NCBI RefSeq assembly: GCF_900188345.1
Contig: NZ_FZOD01000018.1
Location: 62,001 to 126,000, forward strand
Direction: 5' to 3'
Origin: Streptosporangium subroseum
Lineage (GTDB): Bacteria > Actinomycetota > Actinomycetes > Streptosporangiales > Streptosporangiaceae
Length of the DNA stretch: 64,000 nucleotides
Shown here: one piece after another, positions 8,473 through 16,617 of the stretch
Position numbering within the stretch: position 1 is the first letter of the stretch
Layout of the letters: the number at the start of each line of letters is the position of its first letter
Made by a program: the position numbers and the translations under genes
Notes under the pieces: model-generated
Seen by the model: the letters and a program-made list of their open reading frames with translations, nothing else
What the model was told of the DNA's origin: nothing
Database searches by the model: none

Positions 8473-9348
8473 TCAGGCGAAGATGATCTTTTGGAGAGCG
8501 GCTCGTAGCTCTTCCGTCTCGGCGGGCTGCAGGTTCAGGTCGACGGTGAGAACGGTCTCGGTCTCCAGGGCGTCCGCCGCTTCGGGCGTGAGGTGCAGTA
8601 CGAGCCGTCGATCGTCCAGCGCGTAGGACGTGATGCCGCCGTCGGCGCCTCGCAGGTCTCCCCGGGACACCCAGTAGGGCGAGCCGGTCATCGATTGGAT
8701 CATGAAGCAGAGACGATCGCCGTCGCCCGAGGGCTTCTCGTCCAGAACAACGGTGAATCCATGGCGACTCTCGCCGTACCCGAACCCGTGGACGGTCATG
8801 TGCCCGAGCGGCGTGTAAACCAGCTCCCCGGAGAAGACCGGCGCGGGCTCCGGTGTCGAGGGCCTGCTGCTGAACGGTCTCGACCAGCCAGGATCGGTCC
8901 TCCGGAGGCCGAACGGAACCGCCGTCGGGAGCGCGTCCAGGAGCCAGCGGGGAACGGCGTCGCGGGGAAACGCCGCCAGTTCCTCCAGCGGCGCGAGCCC
9001 GGGGATGTCCGTGCCTCCGGGAAAGGGAAACGCGTCGGCGTCCACGCGCCCGTGATAGGACCTGCTCCGCGGCGTGAAACGCAACTCGCAGGAGAACCAC
9101 GTTCCCCGGCCGTCGACGTAGGACAGCTCACGGAGTCGCTGGAACGACTCGTCCAGCCCTTGAATCTCGTCCGGCTCCCGCACAGCGGCCTCCGCCCCGT
9201 CGTAGGTGACGACGGTGCGGGAGAACCGGCTGACCTGGGCACGGTGAACCGTGATCCCGGCCCAGCCGGGAGGCGCGGCGGCACGGGCCAGATCTCCGAT
9301 CATGAGCCGTAGGTGACGTGCCTCCTGATGCTTCGAGCGCATGGTCAT
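8473..9348 (-). CDS. Two-module protein resembling polymorphic-toxin immunity proteins
   Basis: A 291-residue cytoplasmic protein. Residues about 15-165 (PPGW, then GRGTWFSCELRF, then AAFPRDAVPRWLLDAL) look like the actinobacterial YezG/DUF600-type immunity fold. Residues about 180-285 (ESRHGFTVVLDE, then GGITSYALDDRRLVLHLTPE) resemble the Imm10 family. Both assignments are by pattern only. The ATG overlaps the stop of the DUF6493 gene in ATGA, so the two are translationally coupled. No toxin gene is in the window. The module combination suggests protection against, or sensing of, a secreted toxin. Confidence 0.5.
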   Translation of the reverse strand: MTMRSKHQEARHLRLMIGDLARAAAPPGWAGITVHRAQVSRFSRTVVTYDGAEAAVREPDEIQGLDESFQRLRELSYVDGRGTWFSCELRFTPRSRSYHGRVDADAFPFPGGTDIPGLAPLEELAAFPRDAVPRWLLDALPTAVPFGLRRTDPGWSRPFSSRPSTPEPAPVFSGELVYTPLGHMTVHGFGYGESRHGFTVVLDEKPSGDGDRLCFMIQSMTGSPYWVSRGDLRGADGGITSYALDDRRLVLHLTPEAADALETETVLTVDLNLQPAETEELRAALQKIIFA

Positions 9349-11954
9349 CCTTCCTCTGCCGTCAACAGGCCGTGCAGGCGGCGTGCCTCACGGAGCACGC
9401 CGCTCGATCCCTTGCGCGCCGCCATGGCCTCAAGCTCGGGGATCGCTCCGCGCGCGTGGGACCACACCGCCGTCGTAGCCCCCAGCGCCACGAACGCGGC
9501 GAACCCGTGGTGGGGTTTCCGGCCGGATCCGGGGATGAGCAACGGCAGTGCGGCGGCGATCGCCGTCCACACCTCCCGGTGGGCGCCCCGCGAGGACGCC
9601 GACTCCAGAGCCGCCGTCAGGTGGACGAGCTTCATCTGCTCGCGCTTGACCAGCAGGGCCGTCTGCCGCCCGAGCTCGGCGGCGTTCAGATCACCGCGGC
9701 CCGCCATCTCCAGCAGGATGTCGACGGCCTCGGGTGTGCCGGGATCTCCCAGCATGAGACCGAGGATGAGCGACACGGAGACTCCCGGCGGCCCGTCGCC
9801 GCGGGTGATCTGGCGGAGATGGCTCGGCCGCACCGGTCGATACCACTGATGACGGAAGAGATGGGGCAGGAGGTGGGTGGCGGTCATCTCCCGGTGCGAC
9901 GGGAACATCGCCGCCCACCACGTCAGATGAATGCCCTCGCCACCGCTCGGGGGATCGCGGAGCACCAGGTCGATGAGCGGAAGCCCGGTGGCCGGCGCGT
10001 GCAGCGACGGTATGAGGCGCACATTGTGAGGGTTGTCCGTCTCACCGTCGTCGAGCCAGCGCTCGACCTCGCCGGAGGAGGACCAGCGTATTTCGACCGT
10101 GGGGTCCGCGAGGGGAGCCTCGTTCAGCCACTGGGCGATCAGGCGACCGGCCGGTGAGGAGAGCCGGCCCGCGCGTTCGGCCGTTTGCGGGTCCTGGTCC
10201 CTCCGTAGCCGGAGGAGGGCCTGCTGCAGGTCCGCGGCGAGTGGCTTCGCCCCGGCGGCCTCAATGATCTCAAGCCTCGTCACCAGCTCCGAAGCGTCCA
10301 CGTGACCGGTTACGAGGGTGGGAGTGGAGAGCAGCAGCGGCGGGACGACGCCCTCCTCGACGGCCATGTGGATCTCGGCGGCTCGGTGCAGGAGGAGCAG
10401 ACAGGGCGTGGAGAGACGGCTGACGTCGGGGAGTTTGTGCTTCCAGGCTTCAGGCACCGATGCGGTGCCGGTCAGGGAACGCATCGCTCCGACCAGCCAT
10501 TGGTCGACATAGTTCCAGTGATCGGGTTGGATCCCGTAGCTGACCTGGTACCGGTTGCTGTCCTGGTAGAAATGGTCGTACTTTCCGGCCAGGGCCGGCT
10601 TGAGCGCGGCGGCCGCGCCCTCGCGATCCCGGTGCACGAGAGCGACGAAGCCGGCCAGCAGCCGCTCCCACGCCATCCATTCACTGGGACCGGTTATGAC
10701 GGACAGCATGCCCGCCACCGAATCGATGGGATCGGCCATCCGCTGCGGGGCGTCGGGCCGTGGGAGCGCGGGCGGAACGAACTCGTCCAGCGGATCGGGC
10801 GCGGGCGGCTCCTCCCCGCCGAAGACGGCGAAGGCGCGCAGCCTGAGGTCGTACGGGAGCACGTCGAGCGCGTCGCGGATGGTGGCATGCCCCTCGTCGC
10901 CCATGCGGCTCGCGTGCTTGATCGCGAGTGTCACCGCCCTTTCCTGGAGTTCGGCGGAGTCGGAGGCGAACACCGGCACCAGCGGTCCGGCGATCGAGCC
11001 GGCCAGGGGAGGCGAGAGCCGTACCAGCTGGTCCAGCCAGGTGAGTCCGGTGCGTACGAGCTTGCGCTCGGACCGGAAGAGCACCGATTCCAGCCCCTCC
11101 ACCAGGTCGAGGGGATCGAGACCGTCCAGCGTGCGCAGGTGCCGCAGGGCCAGCTCCGCGATCGGTCCCGGCGCGGCGGGCAGCAGCCGCAGATAGTCAC
11201 GGGCGCGCGATTCGATCTCGTGCGGCGAGGGGTCGAGAGCCTCGTGCAGGCGGGCGAAGAACCGCAGATCCGGCGCCGAGCCGCCTCGCAGGAACCGGCT
11301 GACGCACCCTTCCAGCAGGGTCAGCCGTTTCGCTCCGTCCCGGGCGGCCAGCACACGCAGGGAGCGCAGCCACGGCTGGGCGAGATCTTCCCGCTGGAGG
11401 GCTCGTCCCACACCCTGGGCATCGAAGATGCGGGGAAACAGCGTGTCGAAGAGCGGGTCCTCGTGGGGAACGGACAACCTGCCGGCGCTCACCCATCCGA
11501 CGACCAGCGGATCGTGAATCGGGATCTCGATCCCGGTCGCACGGAGCAGGGCGAGTGTCAGGCCGAGGTCTCGGTCCTCCGCGGTCCGGAGTTTGAGCAC
11601 GAGCCGCCTGGCGAGATCGGCACGCCACTCCGCCGGCCTGGTCGCGAGGATCGTCATGATGCGGTCGGTGTCCCCGTACGGCCCACCCCACCGGGAGGTG
11701 AACTCGCGGCGGCTCAGCCAGGACGTCACGGCAGCCGCCCCGGGAAGAACCCCGGCCCCGGCGGCGCGGAGCACCTCGGCGTGGTCTTCGAGACCCTCCC
11801 AGGGTTCGCGTCTGCCACGCAGAACCTTCAGATGCCCGGGAAGAGCCTCGGCGACCTCCTTGCGCGCGGCCTCGTCCAGCTTGACGACCCGGGCCGCGAC
11901 GGTGTCGGCTTTCTGGCGGTCGATGAACATCCGGAGCTTCTCCCACTCGTTCAC
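9345..11954 (-). CDS. DUF6493 family protein (large helical repeat protein)
   Basis: An 869-residue soluble protein rich in Leu/Ala/Arg helices, matching the DUF6493 pattern at its N-terminus: an initial ~40-residue helix, then LPGHLKVLR, WEGLEDHAEVLRAAGAGV, and a TSWLSRREF motif where each paralog tests residues 'W L . R R'. DUF6493 proteins look like HEAT-type solenoids and are of unknown function. A GTG start at 11954 is chosen for its strong GAAGGAG site; the open frame extends upstream without resemblance. It is followed with a 4-bp overlap by the immunity-like gene, forming a two-gene operon. Confidence 0.75.
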   Translation of the reverse strand: MNEWEKLRMFIDRQKADTVAARVVKLDEAARKEVAEALPGHLKVLRGRREPWEGLEDHAEVLRAAGAGVLPGAAAVTSWLSRREFTSRWGGPYGDTDRIMTILATRPAEWRADLARRLVLKLRTAEDRDLGLTLALLRATGIEIPIHDPLVVGWVSAGRLSVPHEDPLFDTLFPRIFDAQGVGRALQREDLAQPWLRSLRVLAARDGAKRLTLLEGCVSRFLRGGSAPDLRFFARLHEALDPSPHEIESRARDYLRLLPAAPGPIAELALRHLRTLDGLDPLDLVEGLESVLFRSERKLVRTGLTWLDQLVRLSPPLAGSIAGPLVPVFASDSAELQERAVTLAIKHASRMGDEGHATIRDALDVLPYDLRLRAFAVFGGEEPPAPDPLDEFVPPALPRPDAPQRMADPIDSVAGMLSVITGPSEWMAWERLLAGFVALVHRDREGAAAALKPALAGKYDHFYQDSNRYQVSYGIQPDHWNYVDQWLVGAMRSLTGTASVPEAWKHKLPDVSRLSTPCLLLLHRAAEIHMAVEEGVVPPLLLSTPTLVTGHVDASELVTRLEIIEAAGAKPLAADLQQALLRLRRDQDPQTAERAGRLSSPAGRLIAQWLNEAPLADPTVEIRWSSSGEVERWLDDGETDNPHNVRLIPSLHAPATGLPLIDLVLRDPPSGGEGIHLTWWAAMFPSHREMTATHLLPHLFRHQWYRPVRPSHLRQITRGDGPPGVSVSLILGLMLGDPGTPEAVDILLEMAGRGDLNAAELGRQTALLVKREQMKLVHLTAALESASSRGAHREVWTAIAAALPLLIPGSGRKPHHGFAAFVALGATTAVWSHARGAIPELEAMAARKGSSGVLREARRLHGLLTAEEG

Positions 11955-12216
11955 GCGCCGGCTCCTTCGTGGCGAGAACGAGTGGGAACGGCGATGAGAT
12001 CGCCGGATGTGGGGGACTCCGCCGCCGCGGGTGGCAGAGCGGGGTACTGGTGCTGTGCGCTGGACATGCCGGGAACAGTAGTGATCCACTCCGACAAATC
12101 GATCAAGCATTGGCTCTCGTGCGTCTCGGGTCGGCGGTGAAGCCGGATGAACGCCCTGCCTCCGCTCGCTTCCGTGGCCTGTGCTCGCCGCTTGCTGGGC
12201 ATTGGCCCACTACTCC

Positions 12217-12255
12217 GTGGTACCGTATAGTGGTACTCGGCGCCACCGAGTACCA
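12217..12255. promoter_or_regulatory. PadR-type operator: perfect inverted repeat plus direct repeat
   Basis: A perfect 10-bp inverted repeat TGGTACTCGG (12231-12240) / CCGAGTACCA (12246-12255) stands 21 bp before the padR start. GTGGTAC is also repeated 13 bp apart (12217 and 12230). Repeated GGTAC boxes in front of a padR gene are what autoregulation would require; the binding is inferred. Confidence 0.7.
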
Positions 12256-12276
12256 GGAGATCGAAGAGGACCCACG

Positions 12277-12603
12277 ATGGACGACCTGACGGAGATGCTG
12301 AAGGGCACGCTTGAGGGCTGCGTGCTTGAAATCATCGGCAGCGAGGAGACCTACGGGTACGCCATCACGCGTCGGCTGAACGAACTCGGCTTCGCCGACG
12401 TCGTCGAGGGGACGGTTTACACCATCCTGCTGCGACTGGAGAAGAACGGGCTCGTCCAGGTGACGAAACGACCGTCCGGGCTGGGCCCGCCGCGCAAGTT
12501 CTACGCGCTCAACGACGCGGGGCGCGAAGAACTCACGACGTTCTGGGCGAAGTGGGAGTACGTCACATCACGGATCGACAAGCTCAAGGAGGGCGGGAGA
12601 TGA
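12277..12603 (+). CDS. PadR family transcriptional regulator
   Basis: Winged-helix repressor of 108 residues, the size of the short (type 2) PadR group. The recognisable order is LKGTLEGCVLEII, then TYGYAITRRLNELGF, EGTVYTILLRLEKNGLV and the wing RKFYALNDAGREEL. ATG at 12277 begins the conserved N-terminal helix. Its stop overlaps the ATG of the first DUF1048 gene (ATGA), so padR and the two DUF1048 genes form one operon. The operator just upstream suggests autorepression. Confidence 0.93.
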   Translation: MDDLTEMLKGTLEGCVLEIIGSEETYGYAITRRLNELGFADVVEGTVYTILLRLEKNGLVQVTKRPSGLGPPRKFYALNDAGREELTTFWAKWEYVTSRIDKLKEGGR

Positions 12604-12956
12604 ACTTCTGGGAGACCATTACCGGCAGCGATCTCACCAGGGAATGGAAGGCGTTCGAAGTTCGGGCCCAGGCATTGCCGGCCGACTACCGGGCGGCGTG
12701 GGAAGAGATCAAGGGTCACCTTTTTCCCTACGGGGACTTCACGGGTCGAAACCTGATGCCGATTATCGACGGTGCCCTGGGGCTGCTCGAAGAGACGGCG
12801 GCCGATGGGCAGAGCATTCACGAGGCGCTGGGTGACGACATCGGGGGCTTCTGCGCGGCGCTGGCCGGCGGAGAAGGGGCTCGAAGCTATCGCGACCGGT
12901 GGCGCGAGCAGTTGAACAGGAACGTCGCAAGAAAATTGGGCCGGCTAGGAGGCTGA
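12600..12956 (+). CDS. DUF1048 domain-containing protein, copy 1
   Basis: A 118-residue protein of the DUF1048 family, which is known mainly from its linkage to PadR regulators. Conserved features are the ALPADYRAAWEEIKGHLF helix-turn and the later LLEETAADGQSIHEALGDD segment. Such proteins are small all-helical folds with no known activity. Start overlaps the padR stop, so expression is coupled. It is followed one base later by a second, shorter member. Confidence 0.85.
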   Translation: MNFWETITGSDLTREWKAFEVRAQALPADYRAAWEEIKGHLFPYGDFTGRNLMPIIDGALGLLEETAADGQSIHEALGDDIGGFCAALAGGEGARSYRDRWREQLNRNVARKLGRLGG

Positions 12957-12957
12957 C

Positions 12958-13284
12958 GTGGGCATCCAGGACATCATCGAAGGCAAGAAGCAGTGGCGGG
13001 CGCACATGGCGCGGGTCAAGGCGCTCCCGTCGGACTACCAGATCGTCTACAAGGAGATGCAGAGGTACCTCTTCAAGGTTGGACCGATCGACCTGCTTGG
13101 CGGGTCCCTGCTCTCAGGGATCGTCGATTTCTTCGAGGAGGGCGTCGCGGCCGGCAAGGGGGTCCTGGAACTCATCGGCAACGACGTCGCCGCCTTCTGC
13201 GACGACCTGGTCAAGGATTCGCGCACCTACGCGGACATCTATCAGGAGTCCATCGGCGGGAAACCCGGCACGGCCGAGAAGTGA
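12958..13284 (+). CDS. DUF1048 domain-containing protein, copy 2
   Basis: A 108-residue paralog of the preceding gene, sharing ALPSDYQIVYKEMQRYLF near residues 22-39 and GVLELIGNDVAAFCDDL near residues 70-86. It starts at GTG 12958, directly after the stop of copy 1. Tandem DUF1048 genes behind padR occur in other Gram-positives, which suggests that the two products act together, perhaps as a complex. Function unknown. A GC-rich short repeat array follows. Confidence 0.85.
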   Translation: MGIQDIIEGKKQWRAHMARVKALPSDYQIVYKEMQRYLFKVGPIDLLGGSLLSGIVDFFEEGVAAGKGVLELIGNDVAAFCDDLVKDSRTYADIYQESIGGKPGTAEK

Positions 13285-13374
13285 CACCCGTCGGCCCAAG
13301 GCACCGGCGGGCGCCCTGATCGCATGGACCCACCATGGTGGTGAGGAAACGTCGTGCGCGCATGGGTTATCTCC

Positions 13375-13535
13375 TGGAGGTCATGCCGGGTTCGGGCGGG
13401 GATCTGGGGCGTGCCGTTTTCCGGCGGGGATCTGGGGCGTGCCGCGGGTGCGGGCTGGGATCTGTGCGTCGTGCCGGGTTCGGGGGATCTGGGGCGTGCC
13501 GGTTTTCGGCGGGGACCCGGTGCTGTCGTGGGTCC
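13375..13535. repeat. Degenerate tandem repeats around GGGGATCTGGGGCGTGCCG
   Basis: Between two convergent genes the 19-mer GGGGATCTGGGGCGTGCCG occurs at about 13397 and 13427, with further partial copies (GGGATCTGTGCGTCGTGCCG; GGGGATCTGGGGCGTGCCG again near 13485). The spacing is 30 to 60 bp and copies are separated by TTCGGG/TTTTCGGC linkers. No gene is visible in the 256-bp gap (13285-13540). Confidence 0.75.
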
Positions 13536-13540
13536 GGCGG

Positions 13541-14674
13541 TCAGCGCAGCAGGTCGTCGAGGACCTCCGGCGCCAGGCCGAGCGCGGTGGTCATTCCGAC
13601 GCCGGAGGTCACGGAGACCACGCGGACACCGGGCATGGGCGTGGCGATCAGGAACGGTTCCGGGGCCGAGGCGTAGACACCACGCCAGCGTTCGCGCACC
13701 GTGAGACTCTCGACGCCGAGCAGGCGTCCGGCCTCGACCAGGACGTGCCGGTCGAGCTCGTCCGCGTTGAACGGCTCAAGCGTGGTGGCGTAGGCGTGGG
13801 TGTCGCCGATGGTGAGGTCGCCATCCGGACGCTGGGTGAACATCAGGTTCAGCCCGGCGTCGAGCAGGTCGGGATGCTCCGACTTCAGTCGCGTACGGAG
13901 TGCGGGCAGGGTGGGGCACGCCCCGAAGCCGTCGTAGCGCAGGAGCGAGAAGCCGGTGAGCACCGCGGGGGCGATCTTCTGGCCGTGCGGGTCGCGCACG
14001 CGCAGCATGTGCAGGGCGCAGCGGCGCAGTCCGGCCTGCTCGGCCAGTTCGGGGAAGTGGCGGTCGACGTCGTGACCGACCGCCATCACCACCCGCCCGG
14101 CCCGCACCTGCCCCCGGCTGGTGCTCACAAGGCCCGGCTCGACGGTGTGCACCGTGGTCGCCCAGTGGAACCGCACGCCGCGGGCGGCCAGCCAGCCGGC
14201 GATCGCGTGCGGGGCCTCCCGTGGGTCGACGCGCACGTCCATCGGCAGCCAGGCGCCACCGACCACGCCGGGGCCGACGGGCATCCGGCCGGCCACCTCG
14301 GCGGCGTCGAGCAGCACGACCTGGTCGTCACGGACGGCGTGGAACTCCTCCAGGACCGCGTGCTCGTCCTCGGCGCGCGCGACGACGACGGTGCCGCTGT
14401 CGCGGAGCCAGAACCCGGACTCCTTGGCCAGGCGCAGCCAGCCGGTCCGGGCGGCCATCGCGTATCGGAGGGCGTCGCCGTCCTGGGCGGTGAAGCAGCC
14501 GTGTCCGAAGTTGCGCACCGAGGCGCCGGTGGCCCGCTCGTCACGTTCGATGACGGCGACGGACAAGCCGCGGCGTACCGCGTCCACGGCGTGGGCGAGA
14601 CCCACGATGCCCGCGCCGACGACAACCAGATCGGCGGAGTCGAGGGACTGGTTCCGCGGGAGATAACTTGTCAT
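13541..14674 (-). CDS. FAD-dependent oxidoreductase, TIGR03364-like (aminophosphonate-associated)
   Basis: DAO-type flavoenzyme of 377 residues. The FAD motif VVGAGIVGLAHA is near residues 18-29, FGHGCFTAQDG near 57-67 matches the 'G.G.t' region, and the C-terminal ASAPEPFLIATPMPGVRVVSVTSGVGMTT closes the FAD-binding fold. This subgroup is known for its linkage to phosphonatase-like hydrolases and is thought to oxidise an aminoalkylphosphonate or its N-alkyl derivative. That linkage is seen here: the GntR gene is divergent and a phosphonatase-like gene follows it. Start codon at 14674 lies inside a 16-bp palindrome, so transcription may be blocked by the GntR protein. Confidence 0.8.
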   Translation of the reverse strand: MTSYLPRNQSLDSADLVVVGAGIVGLAHAVDAVRRGLSVAVIERDERATGASVRNFGHGCFTAQDGDALRYAMAARTGWLRLAKESGFWLRDSGTVVVARAEDEHAVLEEFHAVRDDQVVLLDAAEVAGRMPVGPGVVGGAWLPMDVRVDPREAPHAIAGWLAARGVRFHWATTVHTVEPGLVSTSRGQVRAGRVVMAVGHDVDRHFPELAEQAGLRRCALHMLRVRDPHGQKIAPAVLTGFSLLRYDGFGACPTLPALRTRLKSEHPDLLDAGLNLMFTQRPDGDLTIGDTHAYATTLEPFNADELDRHVLVEAGRLLGVESLTVRERWRGVYASAPEPFLIATPMPGVRVVSVTSGVGMTTALGLAPEVLDDLLR

Positions 14675-14681
14675 GACAAGT
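14666..14681. promoter_or_regulatory. 16-bp perfect palindrome, probable GntR operator
   Basis: ACTTGTCATGACAAGT is a perfect palindrome and its centre is the start codon of the FAD oxidoreductase. Half-sites of the same sequence recur towards the divergent gntR gene: GTTGTCAAC at about 14704-14712 and TTGTCAAG near 14817. A TTGTC-GACAA palindrome is a normal shape for HutC-type GntR operators. Confidence 0.7.
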
Positions 14682-14841
14682 ACGATGCTCAGCTTCGAGA
14701 GGGGTTGTCAACGGTGAAGGCCCACATGTCACCGCGTGTTTCTCTGAGCTTAAATTCGCAGCTCATAGCGTTTTCTTCATGGCAGGTCCGCTTTCGCGCC
14801 CCGTTCGACTTCCTGTATTGTCAAGTTGCGTGGATGGACCC

Positions 14842-15603
14842 ATGCATGAACGCATCGCAGCTGACCTACGCCGTCGTATCGCCTCCGGCGAGTTGCTGGT
14901 GGGTTCGGCCGTGCCCTCGGAGTCGCAGCTGGGCGAGCAGTGGGAGGCGTCCCGGGGGCCGGTCCGCCAGGCGCTCGCCACCCTGCGGGCGGAGGGGTTG
15001 ATCGACGGCGGGCGCGGCAAGCCCCCGCTGGTGCGCAGCCAGGCGATACCCCAGCCCTTCGAGACCTTCCTGTCGTTCTCCCGATGGGCCGAGGGAACGG
15101 GCCGGATCCCGGGCCAGCGGACCCTGGAGATCGCCCGGCGTCCGGCGACGGCCGAGGCCGCCGAGGCTCTGGGGCTGGACGAAGGCGAGCCGGTCGTCCA
15201 GTTGCTGCGGCTGCGGCTGCTGGACGGGCTGCCCACGATGATCGAGCGCACGACGTTCGTCTGGTCCGTCGGCCGGCTGCTCTTCGACCACGACTGCGAC
15301 TCCGGATCGGTTTTCGCCTATCTGAGCGGCTGTGGGGTGGACCTCAGCACCGCCCGCCACGTCATCGACGCGATCGTCGCCGACGACACCGACGCCGCGC
15401 TCCTGAACGTCGACCCCGGAGCGCCCCTGCTGCGCGAACGCCGCCGCACCTTCTCCTCCACGGGCGAACTCCTCGAATACTCCGACGACCGCTACCGGCC
15501 CGACATCGTCTCCTTCACCATCGAGAACTCCCAGCAGGCCCACCCGGAGCTGGTGCGCAGTTCGAACCAGGACGGCCCACTCCGCGCGGACGTCTCCCGC
15601 TGA
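14842..15603 (+). CDS. GntR family regulator, HutC subfamily (UTRA domain)
   Basis: Repressor of 253 residues: winged helix in residues 1-70 (ERIAADLRRRIASGELLVG, then PSESQLGEQWEASRGPVRQAL) and a UTRA effector-binding domain after about residue 80, with the ERRRTFSSTGELLEYSDDRYRPD terminal signature. It is divergent from the FAD oxidoreductase and upstream of the phosphonatase-like gene, so it probably controls phosphonate use, its ligand being a phosphonate metabolite. A GTG 12 bases earlier (14830) is an alternative start. Its 3' end including the stop codon is tandemly duplicated downstream. Confidence 0.9.
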   Translation: MHERIAADLRRRIASGELLVGSAVPSESQLGEQWEASRGPVRQALATLRAEGLIDGGRGKPPLVRSQAIPQPFETFLSFSRWAEGTGRIPGQRTLEIARRPATAEAAEALGLDEGEPVVQLLRLRLLDGLPTMIERTTFVWSVGRLLFDHDCDSGSVFAYLSGCGVDLSTARHVIDAIVADDTDAALLNVDPGAPLLRERRRTFSSTGELLEYSDDRYRPDIVSFTIENSQQAHPELVRSSNQDGPLRADVSR

Positions 15604-15715
15604 GCGGCTCCACCCCGACAACCAGGACGGTTCTCTCCGCGCGGATGTCTCCCGCTGAGCCGCCCCACTCGACAACCAGGACGCCTCTCCCGCCGAGCCG
15701 CCTCACCCCACAACC
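15565..15715. repeat. Tandem duplication of the gntR 3' end (about 54-bp period)
   Basis: The last gntR codons and stop (from AACCAGGACGG at 15565) recur at 15620 and 15674, with a final fragment at 15712; periods 55, 54 and 38 bp. The second copy keeps CGCGCGGATGTCTCCCGCTG and its own TGA at 15656. Copies have diverged by scattered substitutions, mostly synonymous-like, and the third has lost 16 bp. The array fills the whole space before the next gene. Confidence 0.85.
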
Positions 15716-15730
15716 ATGAGGACCCACGTC

Positions 15731-16411
15731 ATGATCGAACTGGCAGTTCTGGACATCGCCGGCACCACCGTCGAGGAGCACGGCGCCGTCTACGTCGCGC
15801 TCGAAGAGGCCGTACGCGCCGCGGGCGGTCACCCGAGCACCGCGGACATCCAGCGTTGGATGGGCGCCGGCAAGCGTGAGGCCATCACCGCGCTGCTGAC
15901 CGAGGAGCTGGGCGGGGCGCCCGAGGCCGGCACCGTCGACAACGCCGTCGCCGACTTCCGCGGCCGCCTGGACGCCGCCTACACCGACCGGGTGCCGACG
16001 CCTCTGCCCGGCGTTCCCCAGGCGATCGCCACATTGCGCGCCGCCGGCGTCAAAGTGGCGCTCACCACCGGGTTCGACCGCGGTGTGACCGACGCGCTGC
16101 TGGCGAAGCTCGGCTGGGACGACCGGCTCCTCGACGCCGTCGTGTGCGTGGACGACGTCGCCGCCGGACGCCCGGCGCCGTACATGATCTTCCGGGCGAT
16201 GGAGGCGACCGGCGTTCGCGATGTCGGCCGCGTCCTCACCGCGGGCGACACGGTCCGCGACCTCGAGGCCGGCACCAACGCCGGCGCCGCCATCGTGGTC
16301 GGGGTGCTCACCGGCGGCCTGGACGCCACCGAGCTGGGCGCCGCCCGCCACACCCACCTGCTCCCCAGCGTGGCCGACATCCCCGCCCTGCTGTCCCTGT
16401 CCGGCGGATGA
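15731..16411 (+). CDS. Phosphonatase-like HAD hydrolase
   Basis: HAD superfamily enzyme of 226 residues of the clade closest to phosphonoacetaldehyde hydrolase (PhnX). Motif I is LDIAGTT (nucleophile Asp8, with the diagnostic AGT in place of DxT/V), MGAGKREAI near residues 45-53 carries the lysine that forms the Schiff base in PhnX, motif II is TTGF, and the conserved position before motif IV is arginine (AAGRPAPYMIF) as in this clade. It should cleave a C-P bond after the FAD oxidoreductase produces an aldehyde or ketone. Start at 15731 uses GAGGA upstream; an ATG at 15716 is an alternative. Confidence 0.82.
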   Translation: MIELAVLDIAGTTVEEHGAVYVALEEAVRAAGGHPSTADIQRWMGAGKREAITALLTEELGGAPEAGTVDNAVADFRGRLDAAYTDRVPTPLPGVPQAIATLRAAGVKVALTTGFDRGVTDALLAKLGWDDRLLDAVVCVDDVAAGRPAPYMIFRAMEATGVRDVGRVLTAGDTVRDLEAGTNAGAAIVVGVLTGGLDATELGAARHTHLLPSVADIPALLSLSGG

Positions 16412-16617
16412 CCCCCGTCCGCGGAGCCGACCCGATCTCCGCCGGTTCCCGCTCCGTCGCCTCTGCCCGATGGGCGGCGTCGTCCGCGGAGCTCACCCGG
16501 CTTCTCAAAGTCGGGACGCCCGCCGGCGGCACGGGTGCCATCCGGTTCCCGGCGGGCGCATCCGTGCAGGCGGAGGTGCCCGGGACCGGCCGGTGGAGGC
16601 CGAGCCCGGGCGGTGGG

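Noticed and set aside
10302..12140. A 612-codon frame antisense to the DUF6493 gene
   Set aside because: Shadow of the real gene; composition typical of antisense frames.
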